A stretch of DNA of 64,000 nt from Allacma fusca (taxonomy: Eukaryota > Arthropoda > Collembola > Symphypleona > Sminthuridae), in assembly GCA_947179485.1 (NCBI GenBank), contig OX359247.1:50379131-50443130 (forward strand), written 5' to 3'. Below are positions 20,601 to 34,400 of the stretch, piece by piece; the first letter of the stretch is position 1, and every line of letters starts with the position of its first letter. Below the pieces are notes generated by a model. It saw only the letters and a list, made by a program, of their open reading frames with translations, ran no database searches and had not been told where the DNA came from. Position numbers and translations under genes: made by a program.

Positions 20601-23600
20601 AAAGAAAAATACTTTGGGGCAACGTCAGAGCCTTGTTGCATGAGAGACCCAATGGTAAACCAGAAACTGTTGAGGGAAGTGAACTGGTTCACTAGCTCGT
20701 CTGGTTCCGTAATACACGGATGTGGATTACACCATTCGTATGGAGTGAGCCTTTTCAATTTGAATTTATACGTCCACGTTGATAATTGAGAATTAACTGA
20801 TTCAGATTATCTTTAACAAACATCTACTACCTGGCTAAGATGTACAGGATAACCGATACGCCGAAGAATGCGATGAACATGTAGAGCCACACATCCTTTG
20901 AGAATGGAGACAGGAAGGAAAACAAGCTGGGCGGCTTCGCTGTGGGCACCACATACAAAATTGATATCCCGAGGTTCATGAAGGGCATAGTAAAATCCAC
21001 TGCTTCTTGCCTATCCTTGCTGATAGTTAAGTCCGCTACAGCAATATCGGCTTCCTGAACATTAACAAAAACCTTTATAAGGGTTTCCAAATGCTAATAA
21101 AACTGTATCAGCCGGGGAACTCATAAAATTGATGTAATAAACGATCATAAATGAAGTAGGACAAATTAATAGATCCCTTACACCCCGAAGCACCTCACTG
21201 ATCATGCCATTCCACTCCCCCGTAGTTTGATTACGCTGTCCATAACCTCCATCACTCACAGGCTTGATGATGTACTTGAATCCAAGATTTACTGACAGTT
21301 TCTGCAGTAAATCCACAACGAACCCTTCGTACCGAGCATTTCCCAACAGTGGCTTTTCCGATCGGGTGAGCATCGTAAATGGGGCGTTCTAATCACAAGT
21401 AATTACCATTACATCAATACAATGTTAAGTGAGCAATGACTCATGCCGACTGGGATTACCGAAGACATAACTGACTGTCTAACTTTAGCCAATGAATGCT
21501 ATATATTCTAATATACTAGTATTAACCCTGGAATTTCCTCAATTTGGACCAGGCAGTGGAGTTCAGGTTACAGCTATAGTGGAACATTTTATGATAGCAC
21601 ACAAACTGATGTAGAATCCCACAATTGTAATAGGTCATGATTCATGACAACATATACTACGTTAGGTAAATCGGAAATTACTCACCAGCATTGTACTAAC
21701 TCTGAATGTTCGATTTCTGATGCTCAAGGCATCAAGTTCATCTTTAGAAACGGTTGACACAGGTCTTGACCAATTGAACTTCGAAGCAAACTTAGAGTCC
21801 CAGGCTCCAATTTTTTTCAAACCCTACAATGATTATGAAATAATAATAATTATTAGTATCATTATGTAATTAAGTACTTGTCCCTATTATGTAGTCGTAT
21901 TTCGACATATAGAATAGCCCTAATCTTTAAAGCTGTTCACATATTCTGTGACACCTGCTTCCTTCCAATTATAACAAATCGTACAAACCCTGAAACAAAT
22001 TCATTTGTAAATAGCTTCAACAACTTACTTCCGGATCCTTCAACTGAATAACGTCCAGGTTGACATCCGTTCGGAATCCCGTGGTATTGAATTGGATGAG
22101 ACCTGTCAAGCCTTGAAGTTGAACCTGGAACATGTTTGGAGTATACAGATCGATCCATTACTTCTTAAATACATTTATTCAAACTCTAACAAATTATTAA
22201 ATACATACATAGAAATTAGGATAGTAATTTTCATACCATTTTCATATAATTAATAATAGAGTATCCGTGTGGCCAGGTATCCGTGGCAGAGCAGTTCAAA
22301 CGTTTGATTTCAATACGTTGGCTGCTATCCAGGACGTGCAAGGCTTTAGCAAGTAAATAGACAGCATCATACAGCAAAGCCGTGTCGGTCTATTTGAGGG
22401 GGTTTAAATTAGCGGTAGATAATTAGCCAGCAGATTAAATTGTCTCTAACGGTAAAATGAGCTTGGAGTCATTCATTTCATTAACCCTATATATAATTAT
22501 ACCTTAAGAAGTTGCACATGATTATTTTCTGGCGCCTTTCCATTACTCGTCATCCACAATGAGCTGCCGTAATTTCCAGTGAAGGAATTCCGATTGGTTT
22601 CGGAATGTTGCTGTTGATATTGTTGCAGAACGGTCTGAACCTCTGGTCGATTCGGATCCACCATCCTAAATGCGGTGATGTTCACTTCAGCAAAGCGGAA
22701 GTCCTCCAGGTCGATCGTGTGTAAATCAAGGGTAGTTAAGACATAGCTGTATTTGTATGTCATGAGTCCAATTTGTTGCGCTTGTTTGAGAACTCCCAGG
22801 ATTTTACGAGTGTCACAGTCAAGAACAATATTCCTTATTTTTGTTTCCCGAAGGATTTCACGGAACAGCGGCCTAGCGTATAAATAAAGTAAACATAGAG
22901 ATTTTGAGGTAACTTCTTGCGTGCAGTGTGTCCTCTGTCTGTACATAGCTATACACAATTCTTCAGGATTGTCAAGAAATATCATATATCATGATAAATA
23001 TCTGAGCATACATATATGTACATATGTACGCATGTATGTATATATAGGTAATTATATATGCTAAGAAGCAAAAGTGAGCCTGCTTAAGTTTTTTGTTGAC
23101 AGCAAAATTTTACAGAGGAATAATTAAAAAAAATAATAAAAAGAGAAGCGAGACTTTTGCGTCCTGATTGCTCACAAACAAGTACAACTTGATCGGGGTC
23201 TGGAATAATTATTATTGGATCCTGAAGAAGATCACTGACTGAGATCAAAATTCATTTTTGTAAACATTGTTCGTATTCCTATTTTTTTTTCAAAATGTTT
23301 GATAAATATTGCATATTTTTTCCAAAGAAGATGTACTTTTTGGAATTCCTCTAAATTGAAAAAAAAAATCCCTTGAAAAATGGTTTAAAAAATACCTGTA
23401 ATCATCCCCGTAAGGTAATTGCCTTAAGATGGCTTGGCGTTTGGGTGGGATGGAAGCTTTAAGTAAATCCTGCAGTCGAAATAAGCCTTCGTCACCGTCG
23501 TAAATTACGATGTAAGACTCCCAGCCAAAGGCTTCCACTAAATCATTGTAAGCCTGAAAATTACCATTAAATCCTTCCTCACAATCATTTCCCAATCCCT

Positions 23601-24999
23601 TTGAGGCTGTCATCCAAACAAGCAAATGAATTTATGTAGGTTAGTAGTTTCACACATTGGGAATAAACCCGATCTATTGAATCCCGTCAAATGACTGTCA
23701 GTATATAGGTAGCATCAATAGCGATCAACCTGAAATGACATTCGGTTCGTAGAACATACATAGAACAAACACCTACCCTGCTCAGTGTGAATGGATGCGG
23801 GTACAGATTAATCATGTAGTTCTCCTTCCTAATCCGGAAATCCCATTTGGTCTCAATGTGAGGAATCTCAAATGCATCACAAATCGATTGAACATGGCTG
23901 GCAGACTCGTGAGTCTGAGGTCCGAAAATGGCAGCTACTCCCTTGGACATCATGTTGCATACTAAAGTATTCAGTGTATCCCAAGGAACAAAAAATTATA
24001 ACTATGATTTTTTCAACGTAACTACAAACTAAAAAAATTAATTACAATTTCCCTGTAGTTTTTTCATTCATTTTTTGCGTCAGCTTAATTTCCCCTCTAA
24101 TGAACCCGGAAAGAAAATAATCCTCAATTATCCGAACAAAAGTGAACGCAAGAAAGTACCAACAATTAAATAGCATCCAGTACTTATCGTAAAATGGTAC
24201 GTACCTTGGGAGGAAGCTGAGACGGAGTTGGCCGCCTGGAGATGCTCAATCTGAGCTTCAATACGGGACCTCGGAAGTAAATTGGGATCATCATTGATTC
24301 GCTGGACGGCATTTTTAAACGCGGATTTTTCATAGGGCTCCACATCATCAAATAATGCTCCTGGAGGTAATTTGTCAATAATGTCATTGAATAAGTAATC
24401 ATTTCAAGTGAATAGTTTCAAAAATACACAACCAGCTCTTCTCTATTGAAGACTGTACTCACGTAAGACTTCCCTCTACAACCAATACACAAATCCCTGC
24501 TCAGTTACTTTTTTTCCCTAAAATTTTGAAAGCAATATAATTAGCCCAGAAATTAACATGGAAGTTAAGGGCAGGATCATTTTATGTGAGTGCAGTCTTA
24601 AAAGATATCATTATTTTTGAGCACGTAGGCTATATAGGCAATGCAGTTCGCTCCATTTTTATAGGTCCATATCTACAACAGCCCGAAGAAAAAAAACCCG
24701 AAGAACCAAACTGCTCTTAAAGAGATGAGTGCTCTTATTGTGGCATGACAAGGTAATAAAATTACGCCGTATTTTAAGATCTCAAATAGTATGCACGAAA
24801 AAATAAAGTTTTTGAAGAAAATAATACTAGTAACAAAAATATGAAAAAACGTAAACAAGACTGTGGAATTACCAATCTGAACAATCTTCGTGTGTCCAGA
24901 AAGTGATGAACTCTGACCCCGACTTGGGTCAAGAAGAATGAGCTGCAGCAGTAAGATAGAGAGTAGCACGAAGCTACTGTGAGCCCCTCCCCCTACCAT
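17664..24999 (-). CDS. Kainate-type ionotropic glutamate receptor subunit (gene A), complete
   Basis: Coding exons: 24873-24999, 24205-24360, 23777-23961, 23396-23553, 22503-22872, 22237-22389, 22029-22124, 21686-21823, 21182-21388, 20831-21054, pore exon 20613-20750 or 19210-19356, 18887-19085, 18544-18781, 18319-18434, 18021-18170, 17664-17894. Phases agree throughout; 961 or 964 aa. Residues 1-29 are a signal peptide ([20 protein letters not shown]). The amino-terminal domain runs to about 461. S1 has [20 protein letters not shown] with the ligand-binding Arg. M1 ends at ILYILAR. M3 is at about 660-680, S2 has GTGSTVSFF and FMEST (agonist contacts) and [13 protein letters not shown]4 is at about 848-875, and a 75-residue cytosolic tail follows. 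The subunit would form glutamate-gated cation channels at synapses. Oddities are two alternative pore exons and SYTANLATF in M3. Family assignment is sure; the kainate subtype is likely from [12 protein letters not shown] and pore similarity. Confidence 0.93.
19210..19356 (-). CDS. Gene A alternative pore exon with Arg at the Q/R site
   Basis: 147 nt, phase 2 in and out; acceptor TTGAGTAG, donor GTACTA. It covers the same segment as 20613-20750: VSPYEW, then an unusual linker [16 protein letters not shown], then the pore loop [15 protein letters not shown] and VAPK. Aligned to the conventional MQQG, it reads LRQP. The Q/R position is Arg (codon AGG, 19233-19235) and the Gly two residues later is Pro. 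It is intact with good flanking splice sites, so it is a true exon and not a relic. It sits 124 nt from the next exon. Confidence 0.85.
20613..20750 (-). CDS. Gene A pore exon, Q version
   Basis: 138 nt, phase 2 in and out; acceptor TTGAAAAG, donor GTATTT. It encodes the M1-M2 linker ([12 protein letters not shown]) and the pore loop [15 protein letters not shown] followed by VAPK. The Q/R-site codon is CAA at 20636-20638. This is the conventional form, expected to give Ca-permeable channels unless edited. Confidence 0.9.
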
Positions 25000-27900
25000 T
25001 CTGTCTTCGCACGAGTAATCTCAACCCCCATGTAAGGATAATAAATGGTTTTAATGATGAGGGTGGACAAATGATCCCTTGTCGTTATGACGGATTGAGA
25101 CTCCTGACTACTATATCCCTAATCCAGCTTTTAAGGACGGATGATAGGGGAATAATTAATAGCTACATTTTCACAAGTTGGTAAATGTCAGGAATGTGTG
25201 GTTGGGTTCCTAACGACCACCGACGTGACAAATCGCCCTCAAAACTCCGCACCCCTTCCACTTGTCAAACACTTGGAGGTTGAGAGAGACTGACGGGTGA
25301 TATTTGATTAAGGAGATTTACTAAGGATTACAAAACTGTCTGTCCTATATGTACAGGTTTCCTCGAGGGAGAGATGAGGAAAGATGACGAAGAAGAAGAA
25401 GTAAATGGAAAGTGCAGAAAATCAAGTAAAGCTGTTAACAACATTAGGGAAAGAAGTGGTTTTGTCTAAAATTAGCCCTCCAAGCCTCTACGGAAAAATC
25501 CGTAATACGACTATACACCATTTATATCTACATTATACATTGGAGAATTACTGTTGTTTCTCCGAAAAATTTCTTGGCTCCTTGACTTTACTTGTTGTTC
25601 CGTCAGCGTTATAGCATGTGCCTTGTGTGTAGATGCCTTCCCTCTGGCTCTCCCTCTGACTACAATATTCAAGTATGCAACATTTTTTATGTCCTCTTCT
25701 CCTTTTCTTAACAAGACCAAGTAATTGAAGCGAAAGAAATGCCACATCTGGCCGGAAATTATCTGCAGAGAACAACAGCCTCGTATACATACATATACGT
25801 ACACTTTACAAATTTTCTCATGTCGTACATTTCCAGTCTTTACCCCTTTCCGTACATACATATGAATCCACGGATTTTTGTAAACCCAAGTATGCTCATC
25901 CCTTGAAAGATAGAGACGGGAACCTCCTCCCAATAAAACTTTGACTCTTGTATATTTTTACCCCACCACAATAATAATCATGTTTGTAAATTGCAGGGAA
26001 AAGCATGTACAAATACCATACAACGAAGACCGACGTGCGGACTAAGCTGATCTGTCTAATTGTAAATAATGAAGATGAAACATGAGCAATGTGTAAATAC
26101 CCTATCAGATGCACCCAATAGAGATAAATAATGTTCACAGGGACATGTTTCTATAAATTCCGGGAACTTATGGTCTCCACAAATATTTCTCATATAGAAC
26201 CCGGACTGACATTTTTCTTGTAGGTGGCCTTTGAAAGGTGAATGTAGAGATTTTATGCTCTCTCTTATATATGTATGTATATAACATCTCCATATTGATC
26301 CTTCCGCAGTATCTGCATCCTTTTAGAGTCTGCTGTCTGCATCTTTATTACAGATCCTGCATCATTTTGTGAGAGTTCCGTCTGACTATGGAAAACAAAC
26401 GTTTGGTTATCATTGAATTCGTGTATCTACTCCAACCAAAGAAAAAATCTTAGTCTGTAATTACATCCAATTTTTAGCCCCAGAGTGTTACATTACAAGT
26501 AAATTGCAGGCTCTATTTTCTCACAGTTCCGTTCAATACAGGAGAAGTTGTCAGCAGTTTTTTTTTTTTTGCAATATAGTTGCAAGAGTAAAAGCAACCT
26601 ATGTAGTACATGCATGTAATTATTACATCTACGCTCCTCGTAAGTTATTTAGGATAGTTGTGAAACTTAAGTAATGCAACATATATTTGACGCGTGTAAA
26701 TTATAAAGAGTGATAAAGTTCACACAGTTTTTTTTTCTCCAATGGGTGAGGAAGGCTAAAGGTTTGGGTGCTCACACCAAACCAACCCAAGTGTGATAGA
26801 ATTTGAAGAAGGTGGGTTAAAGTCGTTCTAAAGTTTTATTGCAGTTGGCGAGGTGACACCGAGACGATAATAATAATTTTGAGTTGAGTTTTAAACTTAG
26901 ACCTACAAATGTACAATGTATGTACAAGATGGGCTGAGCATCCACGGAGCAGTCAGTTTATGTTAGCATTGACAAACAGGAAGGTTCGTCATCCGCGGTG
27001 GAATCACTCTGATGTGTCTTCCCTTTTTTTTTTTTTTTTTATTATTTATCGGCTCATTCTACTCGAATTTATGCTACAATGAACATGTGAGAGCAGGATG
27101 CTCCTCACACTCTTTTTCTGGGTGACTTTATTCCGTTGCTCTTTGTTTACTCCCCACATCCTTGGAGATTCGAGATAAGTGTGTACTTAAATCTGGGTCT
27201 GCATGCTGCAAATATATGGGATTTTCCCCTCATGACAGTATTGGAAATTCCAGGTGTTCTCAATGCCCCAAAGTTTGTAAGTCAGATGTCAAAGGGGGTT
27301 TTTATGAGCAGAGAACACACTGGCCCAGATGAAAGCTTCCAAGTTTCATGGGAAATATGTCATCAAGAATATACAGAGCTTGAGTGATGCAAGTATAATA
27401 AATAATCTGCGCATGTACATAAATACTAAGTAGTTACCTACAAAGTAAATGAGCAATATTACCTATTTGAAAAGTTCCCAAAAAAGTACGCTAGCTCAAT
27501 ATTTTTTTTATTCCCATGTCAAAATCAAATCATATTACATGTGACTCTTGAAAGCACCTTTGCTAAAGGATTAGTTTAGAACGCTTTATGGATACATGAA
27601 TACTTAACATCTTAATAATTATTTAGAAATGATACTCCCTAAGATTACAACCATTTTGAGTCTAGTATTTAATCTCTAGAAAAATCTTCTAACAGCAAAT
27701 TCAACAAACAACATTTTTAAAACGTTAAATCTTAAAACCATTATGTAACACCGTCAACTCTATAGTGACTACAAATAATATGTTCACAATGGTAGCACCT
27801 TTAATGATATTGCTGATTAACCAGTGACTTACGTCCCACACTGTGTGAGCGATCACTGTTCCCATGCTTGTACATAGGACTACACTTCATGCTATATACG

Positions 27901-28478
27901 TATTTATGACTAATAAAATTCTAACAAAAAAAAACAATAAATTGGAAACCAAACCAAGAAATAAATCATCACTACGAAAGCAAAGTGTCCTCAAAGTGAC
28001 TTGTAAACGCTGATGTTGTAACTACATATACAGACACGTAATGTACACAGTAGAGTAGTAAAATATTGCATTATTTCTCCTTCATAAATAAAGTCCAGGT
28101 CCTTTGAGAGGAACACTGATTGTATTATTCTGTACATAATTCGTGATGACATCATAATGTTTTAAGTTCCTCTTACAAACATGTAATTTACAAGAAGTCG
28201 TATTGCTATGTACATCCATAACTGTCACTATTATTAAAATGCCTGTAATTATGACTGTTACTATTGCACGGGCAGGATTAGAATAATGACTATAGGTTGG
28301 TATACAAATACACAGACAAAAATAAAATAAAATAAAAGTCTATCCATGAACTATAAGTAATTAATTATACCTTATGTAATTACATGTATATTTGCTCTCG
28401 CAAATTAGTTTATGATTGATACATATACATACATCCTTATGTACATACTACAAGTAAGGCCACAAAAGTTGTGCTAGT
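25000..28478. other. Intergenic region between receptor genes A and B
   Basis: Holds the promoter of A (right of 24999) and the 3' UTR of B (left of 28479). No convincing ORF is present: the best open frames begin at non-ATG codons and look random. Contents are simple repeats, a T run at about 27024-27040, and many ACATACAT/ATGTATGT tracts. Confidence 0.5.
27024..27040. repeat. Poly-T run
   Basis: Seventeen T in a row in the A-B intergenic region. Confidence 0.9.
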
Positions 28479-31400
28479 TTAGCTGGAAGGTTCTCGTCGT
28501 TCCTGGTCAAAGGCGAGGTATGGAACACTTCCTGATACACTCTGTTCCCCTGGAACCTTGTTCTTCCGGACGGGCTTCGTGTCTCCCTGACATTGCAAGG
28601 CAAATCGAAGCTCCTTTATGATTTCCGTCATGAAGGATTCCTAAGGAAATAAAAACCCCGAGTGGATTAAATGGAAACTTCCAAAACTAATCTACCACCG
28701 TTACAACACACCAAGGGATAAATTACTGAATTAGTTTCCCATCACTTCAAAATAGTCACACTTACAACTCCTCACAACGGATCGCTGCTTGGAAGTAAAA
28801 CCCCAAAGTACATGAGTATTGGATTAGTTGGTTTTATCTGTGAGTCAGTCTTAAGTAGATACTTAAATAGTGTAAACAATCTTATTTGAATTACAAATCC
28901 CCGTCAATTTTTTTTCTACAAGGAAGGGGAAAAGATAAACAAAACTTACGCCTTCATGCTGAGCCAGCTTCCGTGATTTCCACAAGAATTCGATAAAGGC
29001 CATCACACATGCTAAACCACAGCCTCCAAGGAGGACCACGAAGACACCACCGACATGACCCAAGGTCAGAGGTTGAGCACCCCCAGTGGAAGTAACTTGC
29101 TCCTGCAAGTAGCATTTTATCACATTGTGCTCTTAAACTGAATTAAAAACTTCTTACTTTGAAGATAAATTTGTCTTAAATTATTCTTTATATAAAATAA
29201 AGACATAGCACAGGAATTTAGGGTACCTACACTAATAGTAGTAATTATTATAATAATTCTGAAAAATAAAACTCACTTTATTACACTTCCCACCGCCTTT
29301 CTCCACACTCTTCCACCACTTCACTTTGAGCTTCTCTAGCTCCCCTTTTTCCTGCAGCTCTAAAATCCGGCTGTTGAAGGCGTCACGGTACTTTGAGTCT
29401 GTGGATATTATAATCCCAGTGTGGGGTATATACATGCATCACGCTTTTTTGTCTTTATTTTTAATATTAAATCTAGTCCCTGTCTACTGAATTTCGTTCA
29501 ATGATGATGAGGATTATAATAATGGACGTACTTTTCCTTAAGGCAATACCATATCCTTTGGAGTCAAGAGGTCCTCCCAGCATCGTGAGGCGGCAGTCCC
29601 TTTCCGTTTGATACTCAATGGATGAGGACTCCATGAAAAAGGCATAGCGACCTTCTTCCTTCCTGACTCGGTCAACTCCTTCTGTATTGCTTTTGACGAA
29701 AGGCAAGGGCTTCATGTTTTGCATGTTATTATAAATCTCTTTGTACAAGGGAAAGCTCGAGCCCTGGACATTGTAAAAGTACATGAGGACATACAAGATT
29801 ATTTTTAAAAAAGTTCTGATAGATACAAAAATATCAGATTTATAGCCACAAATTTATTTTTAGATGAGCGAAATTAAAAGGGAACCTTGAAGAATGATAA
29901 GGTACTTCCAGAACCAATGCAGCCATACTTGACCTTATTTTGTTTCGGAAGATCTTTGATCTCCTTAATCCCTTCGTCCATACCTTCACTGGTGAGGAAA
30001 GCAGCTAAATTAGCAGTGTAGGATGAAATCATAATTAGAGTGAAGAACCACCAGATTCCAGCAACGGTTCGAGTGGAAGCCGCCCTTGAAATGCACATGA
30101 AATGTTAGATTGTTCCTAGGATATTTCACCATTATCAGCACTTACTAATTTGTACTTGTATGCAAAACAAAACATTGATCACACCGAGAGGAACAATAAT
30201 TATTATTAGATATCTTGCAGTGATTTTAAACGTGCTTCCGCGATAAAACGAATTCAGGGGTCCATGCTCTGAGGTCAAAACAGCATTGATTTATTTGATT
30301 AAAAAAATGTAAATGGCATATTTCCTGAAAAGCAGCGCAGGGACTGAATAGAATTCCAAAGCTTTCAAATCAACATATATTAGAGAGGATATTTTTTTTA
30401 GGGTGGGGGGGGGGGGAGAACTGGAGGACAATAAGATTTCAAATGTGTGTTATGTACTATTACCAAGAAAGCTCTTTTATGTATAATTATGTGTACGCTG
30501 GCTCGGACTCCGACTTTGGGATTGAAAGCACGTACAAAGTAATTATTCAATACCTCAAATGGGGATTAGTAATTTTGTAATATAGTTCGCATTTGATTAG
30601 ATTTGTGACAAGTACACTTTATCACTGGTGTGTATAACTGTGTACTACACTTGAACTGCGGGGAATAAGGATTGGTGCTTACTTCGGGGCTATATCGGAA
30701 CCCTGTTGCATGAGGGATCCCCAATTATGCCACAAGGCGTTGGACAAATTCAGGTCATTTTCTAGCTCCTCAGGGTCATCTTTGCAAGGGTGAGGATTCA
30801 ACCATTGGTACGGTGTTATCCTAGCAAGGACACTCATTAACTTACAACGGGCTCATATTTTGTTACTCTCCCTCAGAAAATATTCAATCTTCTCAAATCC
30901 AGCCTATACTATACATAATGCCTATCTCTTGAGCTGAACGACCATTGTACGCTGCTCACAAAAATCAAGATACTACTTTTAATATGTCCTTCAATATGTA
31001 CATACTCACGTTGCATAATACCGTGAGAACAGTTAAGAAGCAAATAATTCGGTATAGCCACAGGCTTTTTGAAAATGCTAAAGGAAGCATCATAATTCAA
31101 ATTTTGTATATGTATTCCACTTTTAACAAACCTGGCAATGTTTATTTTTGCTCCTTAACTGACAACACTTACAAATAGATACTTGTCAAGGTAGAATACC
31201 TATATACGCTAGCTAAAATAAGAATATCATTCTTACCTAACCCTTATTGGTATTTATGCATTTTGACGTATTTTATATCTATATGTGTAGATATCCTGTA
31301 GTAGATTCAAAATGTAAAACAAAATGTTTCAAAATCTGTGGTAGCTCAAAGAAAAAGTGATTGAAGTGAAAAAGTGAGTAGACTCATTACTCCTCTCCAA

Positions 31401-34400
31401 CAATTTCACTAAATTCTCCAGCTCTACGAACTACAACACTGCAGTGGAAAGAAAATTCATGTCAGAGATGAAAGAGTGTTGAAACGAAAAAAAAAAAAAT
31501 TAGTCAGATTTACAATCTAAAATCCCACTCCCTCTACTCAATCCAAGTTATATACAGTACATATAGTTACTAATGATTTGTACATACTATCAGAGATGCT
31601 CAGGGTCATCAGTTTTTAGGTCAAAAGTTGATTAGGATTAGGAATTTGACAAAGACGACGCCTGCGGAGCTTCAATTAATCATCACTGTAACGCTTTTGA
31701 ACAAGACATGTGGAAGCAATAATAATAAATTATTGTTACATTAGACTGGAACAGTGGAAGCATCAGCATGTTGTAAACAATAAAATAAATAATCTCTGTC
31801 AAGAACAGGTAAAGGTTCTCAGTAAGCCAGTAAGACCTGTACAGTATAGACTTGCACAGGTATCACCAATCTTTTCTAAAATTATTAAAAAAGCTCCATA
31901 CATAATGATGTGAAAGGTCAAGCAGGATTAAACTACTGTACAGTATGCATAGATAAGTGTGTTGAGCTGCCACTATAATAATATTATAGTGGCAATTATT
32001 ATCAAGGCTTGCCTACACTATATTACTACTATTACAAAACACCTTCTAGAAAATCCGCGAGTAGCTGATAGTCTAAAGGGAAATTGATTAGCTCATAAAA
32101 GGTAGTAAATACGGAAAGGTGAGAGTATAGAAAGTACTTGGGTGCAATATCGGAGCCTTGCTGCATGAGGGATCCAATAGTGAACCATAAACTGTTTGGC
32201 AAATGCAATTGTAACTCCAACTCGTCGGGCTCATCCACGCACGGATGTGGATTCAACCACTCGTAAGGACTCAACCTTTAAAGTTGGGACAAACCACCCA
32301 ATCACTAGTACACATTTCAACCATTAAATCTGACCCACCGATCAATAAAATTCCCAAAGGATGACTTTCCTCTGAATTGAATATAATCTACTATATTAAA
32401 TATTCTCTACAATTTTTAGTTCATCATTTGTAATTGGTAGTATGTACATATATGTAATTTTTTATATATATTCAAATGTTTTTTTTCTAAATGTATATAA
32501 ATAATTAATGGAAATAAGCTCGTGAAACCTCAACTGGTCCTCTGCTGACTTAAAAGACTATCCTAGAATGGTGTACGGACTAATTTACAACAGCCAATAA
32601 ATTGAAATGAAAAAAGGGACACAGTATTAGAAAAAAACACACGAAAAAAAAACACACATCACAAGTCTGCTGTGTCAAACCGTACTCTCTCAACAAGAGC
32701 TCCATACAGAACATAAAAATAAATTCAGGGAAACCAACACTCTAACATTTAGTAAGTTGAGCAACGAATCAAGTACGAGAAGAGCCCAGAGTGCTTTGTA
32801 TTATTTTGAAGATATGTAATAGTATTATTACTGTATGTGGCTACAAATTAAATTAATTAAAGTGTATAGTCAAGAGAAGCAAGAAGGGTGGAAAGGGTCC
32901 AAATCAATCCTTTTGTAGTGCCAGGGCAGCCATGACAAGGGAAAGAGTCATATATGGTTCCCAGAACAATTAAAAAGAAATTCCACAATCATTATGATTA
33001 TCGGATAAACGGATTAAAGAAGAAGGATTCACATTATTGTAAGATAAGAACAGAGCGGAATAATAATTATATATGTATGTGGCGGGGGGCTTGTCAGTTG
33101 GGAAATGCTTACTTGGGCAAGATATCACATCCTTGAGCCATGAGGGACCCAATGGCAAACCAAAGAGAGTTGACCAAACTAAATTGATTTTCCAGAATCT
33201 CTCCAGCATCTTTACTGCAAGGGGGTGGATCTTGCCATTCATAAGGCGCAATTCTATCACACCCCACCCCCCATATATACAATAACATATAGAGTGACCA
33301 TGTGTAATGATACGTGATTATACAATCAAAAGCACCAGCCTCTCACACTTTCCATCCTTCACAGAAGATAAATGGTCATGTGTTTTTTTAAAAATTTATA
33401 CATGTAATTAATTATTATGTATTTACAAATTAGCATAAAATACATTATCCCCACATCTCACTTGTACTGTAATTCCCATGTGATCTTGTGGGATAACTCT
33501 TAATGTAGGAGCTATTATTACTATTACTGTACAAAAAAAAAACACAAGAAGCTGTTATGAAATTCATTCAAGGTAGCTATTAATCAATACATTTTCAGTT
33601 TACAGTCTCTCCATTTTGTCCTACAGTACAGTACATTGCAAACCTCCCTACGTCTAATAATTGTAATTAAATACATATAATTGCATAGTAAGTCCTCTCA
33701 ACGGTACGACTGTACATATATGCACAGTTCCGTGTTCAAGTCAGTCACAGCAAGAGTTCCACTAAGTCTGGTACAGGAGAGTGCATTAATCCTCAAGGTA
33801 CATATTAAGTAAAAGTTTATAAAAATTAAACAAATAATAATTACAGATATTCAATAAATCATTATTCTGTGGTGAAAAATTAATAGAAATTACTACTTGT
33901 CAGTTATATACGTACAAATACTTACTTGGAAATAGAAAGAAACCAAATCTACGGCGCATTCCAACTTAATATTTTTTTCAGCAAAAAACAAAATTATATG
34001 TGTAATTACTTGTAGCGTGGTAGCCTCTGTCAACCAGTAAAAGACAATCAAAATAAAATAAAAATAAGCTGTGCCTCACTTCAGCACTTGTGCAGTGGGA
34101 GTCCAAACTGACTACTGTACATGATTTTTCAATTCTTAATCAGTTCTAACCTTCTATGTACTTGTTATCTTGTATATCTTGTCCTGCTTCTCTAAATTCC
34201 TACATGATTGTGTCGGCATTCTTTTGGTGGGAGAAAAGTGTAACCTGAGCTACATACATAGGATTAATTGAGCTTAACTGTATCTATCACTAAAATGCAT
34301 TCTTGCTTTTTAGTATAATTATCTATATAAATAATTACTCAGTAGAGCTTACTTGTAGCTAAAGAGTTAATTTTCAATGTAGGAAAAATTTTGATCAGTT

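Noticed and set aside
27136..27387. 83-codon plus-strand ORF between the receptor genes
   Set aside because: It starts with TTG and shows no domain, splice sites or repeat relationship.
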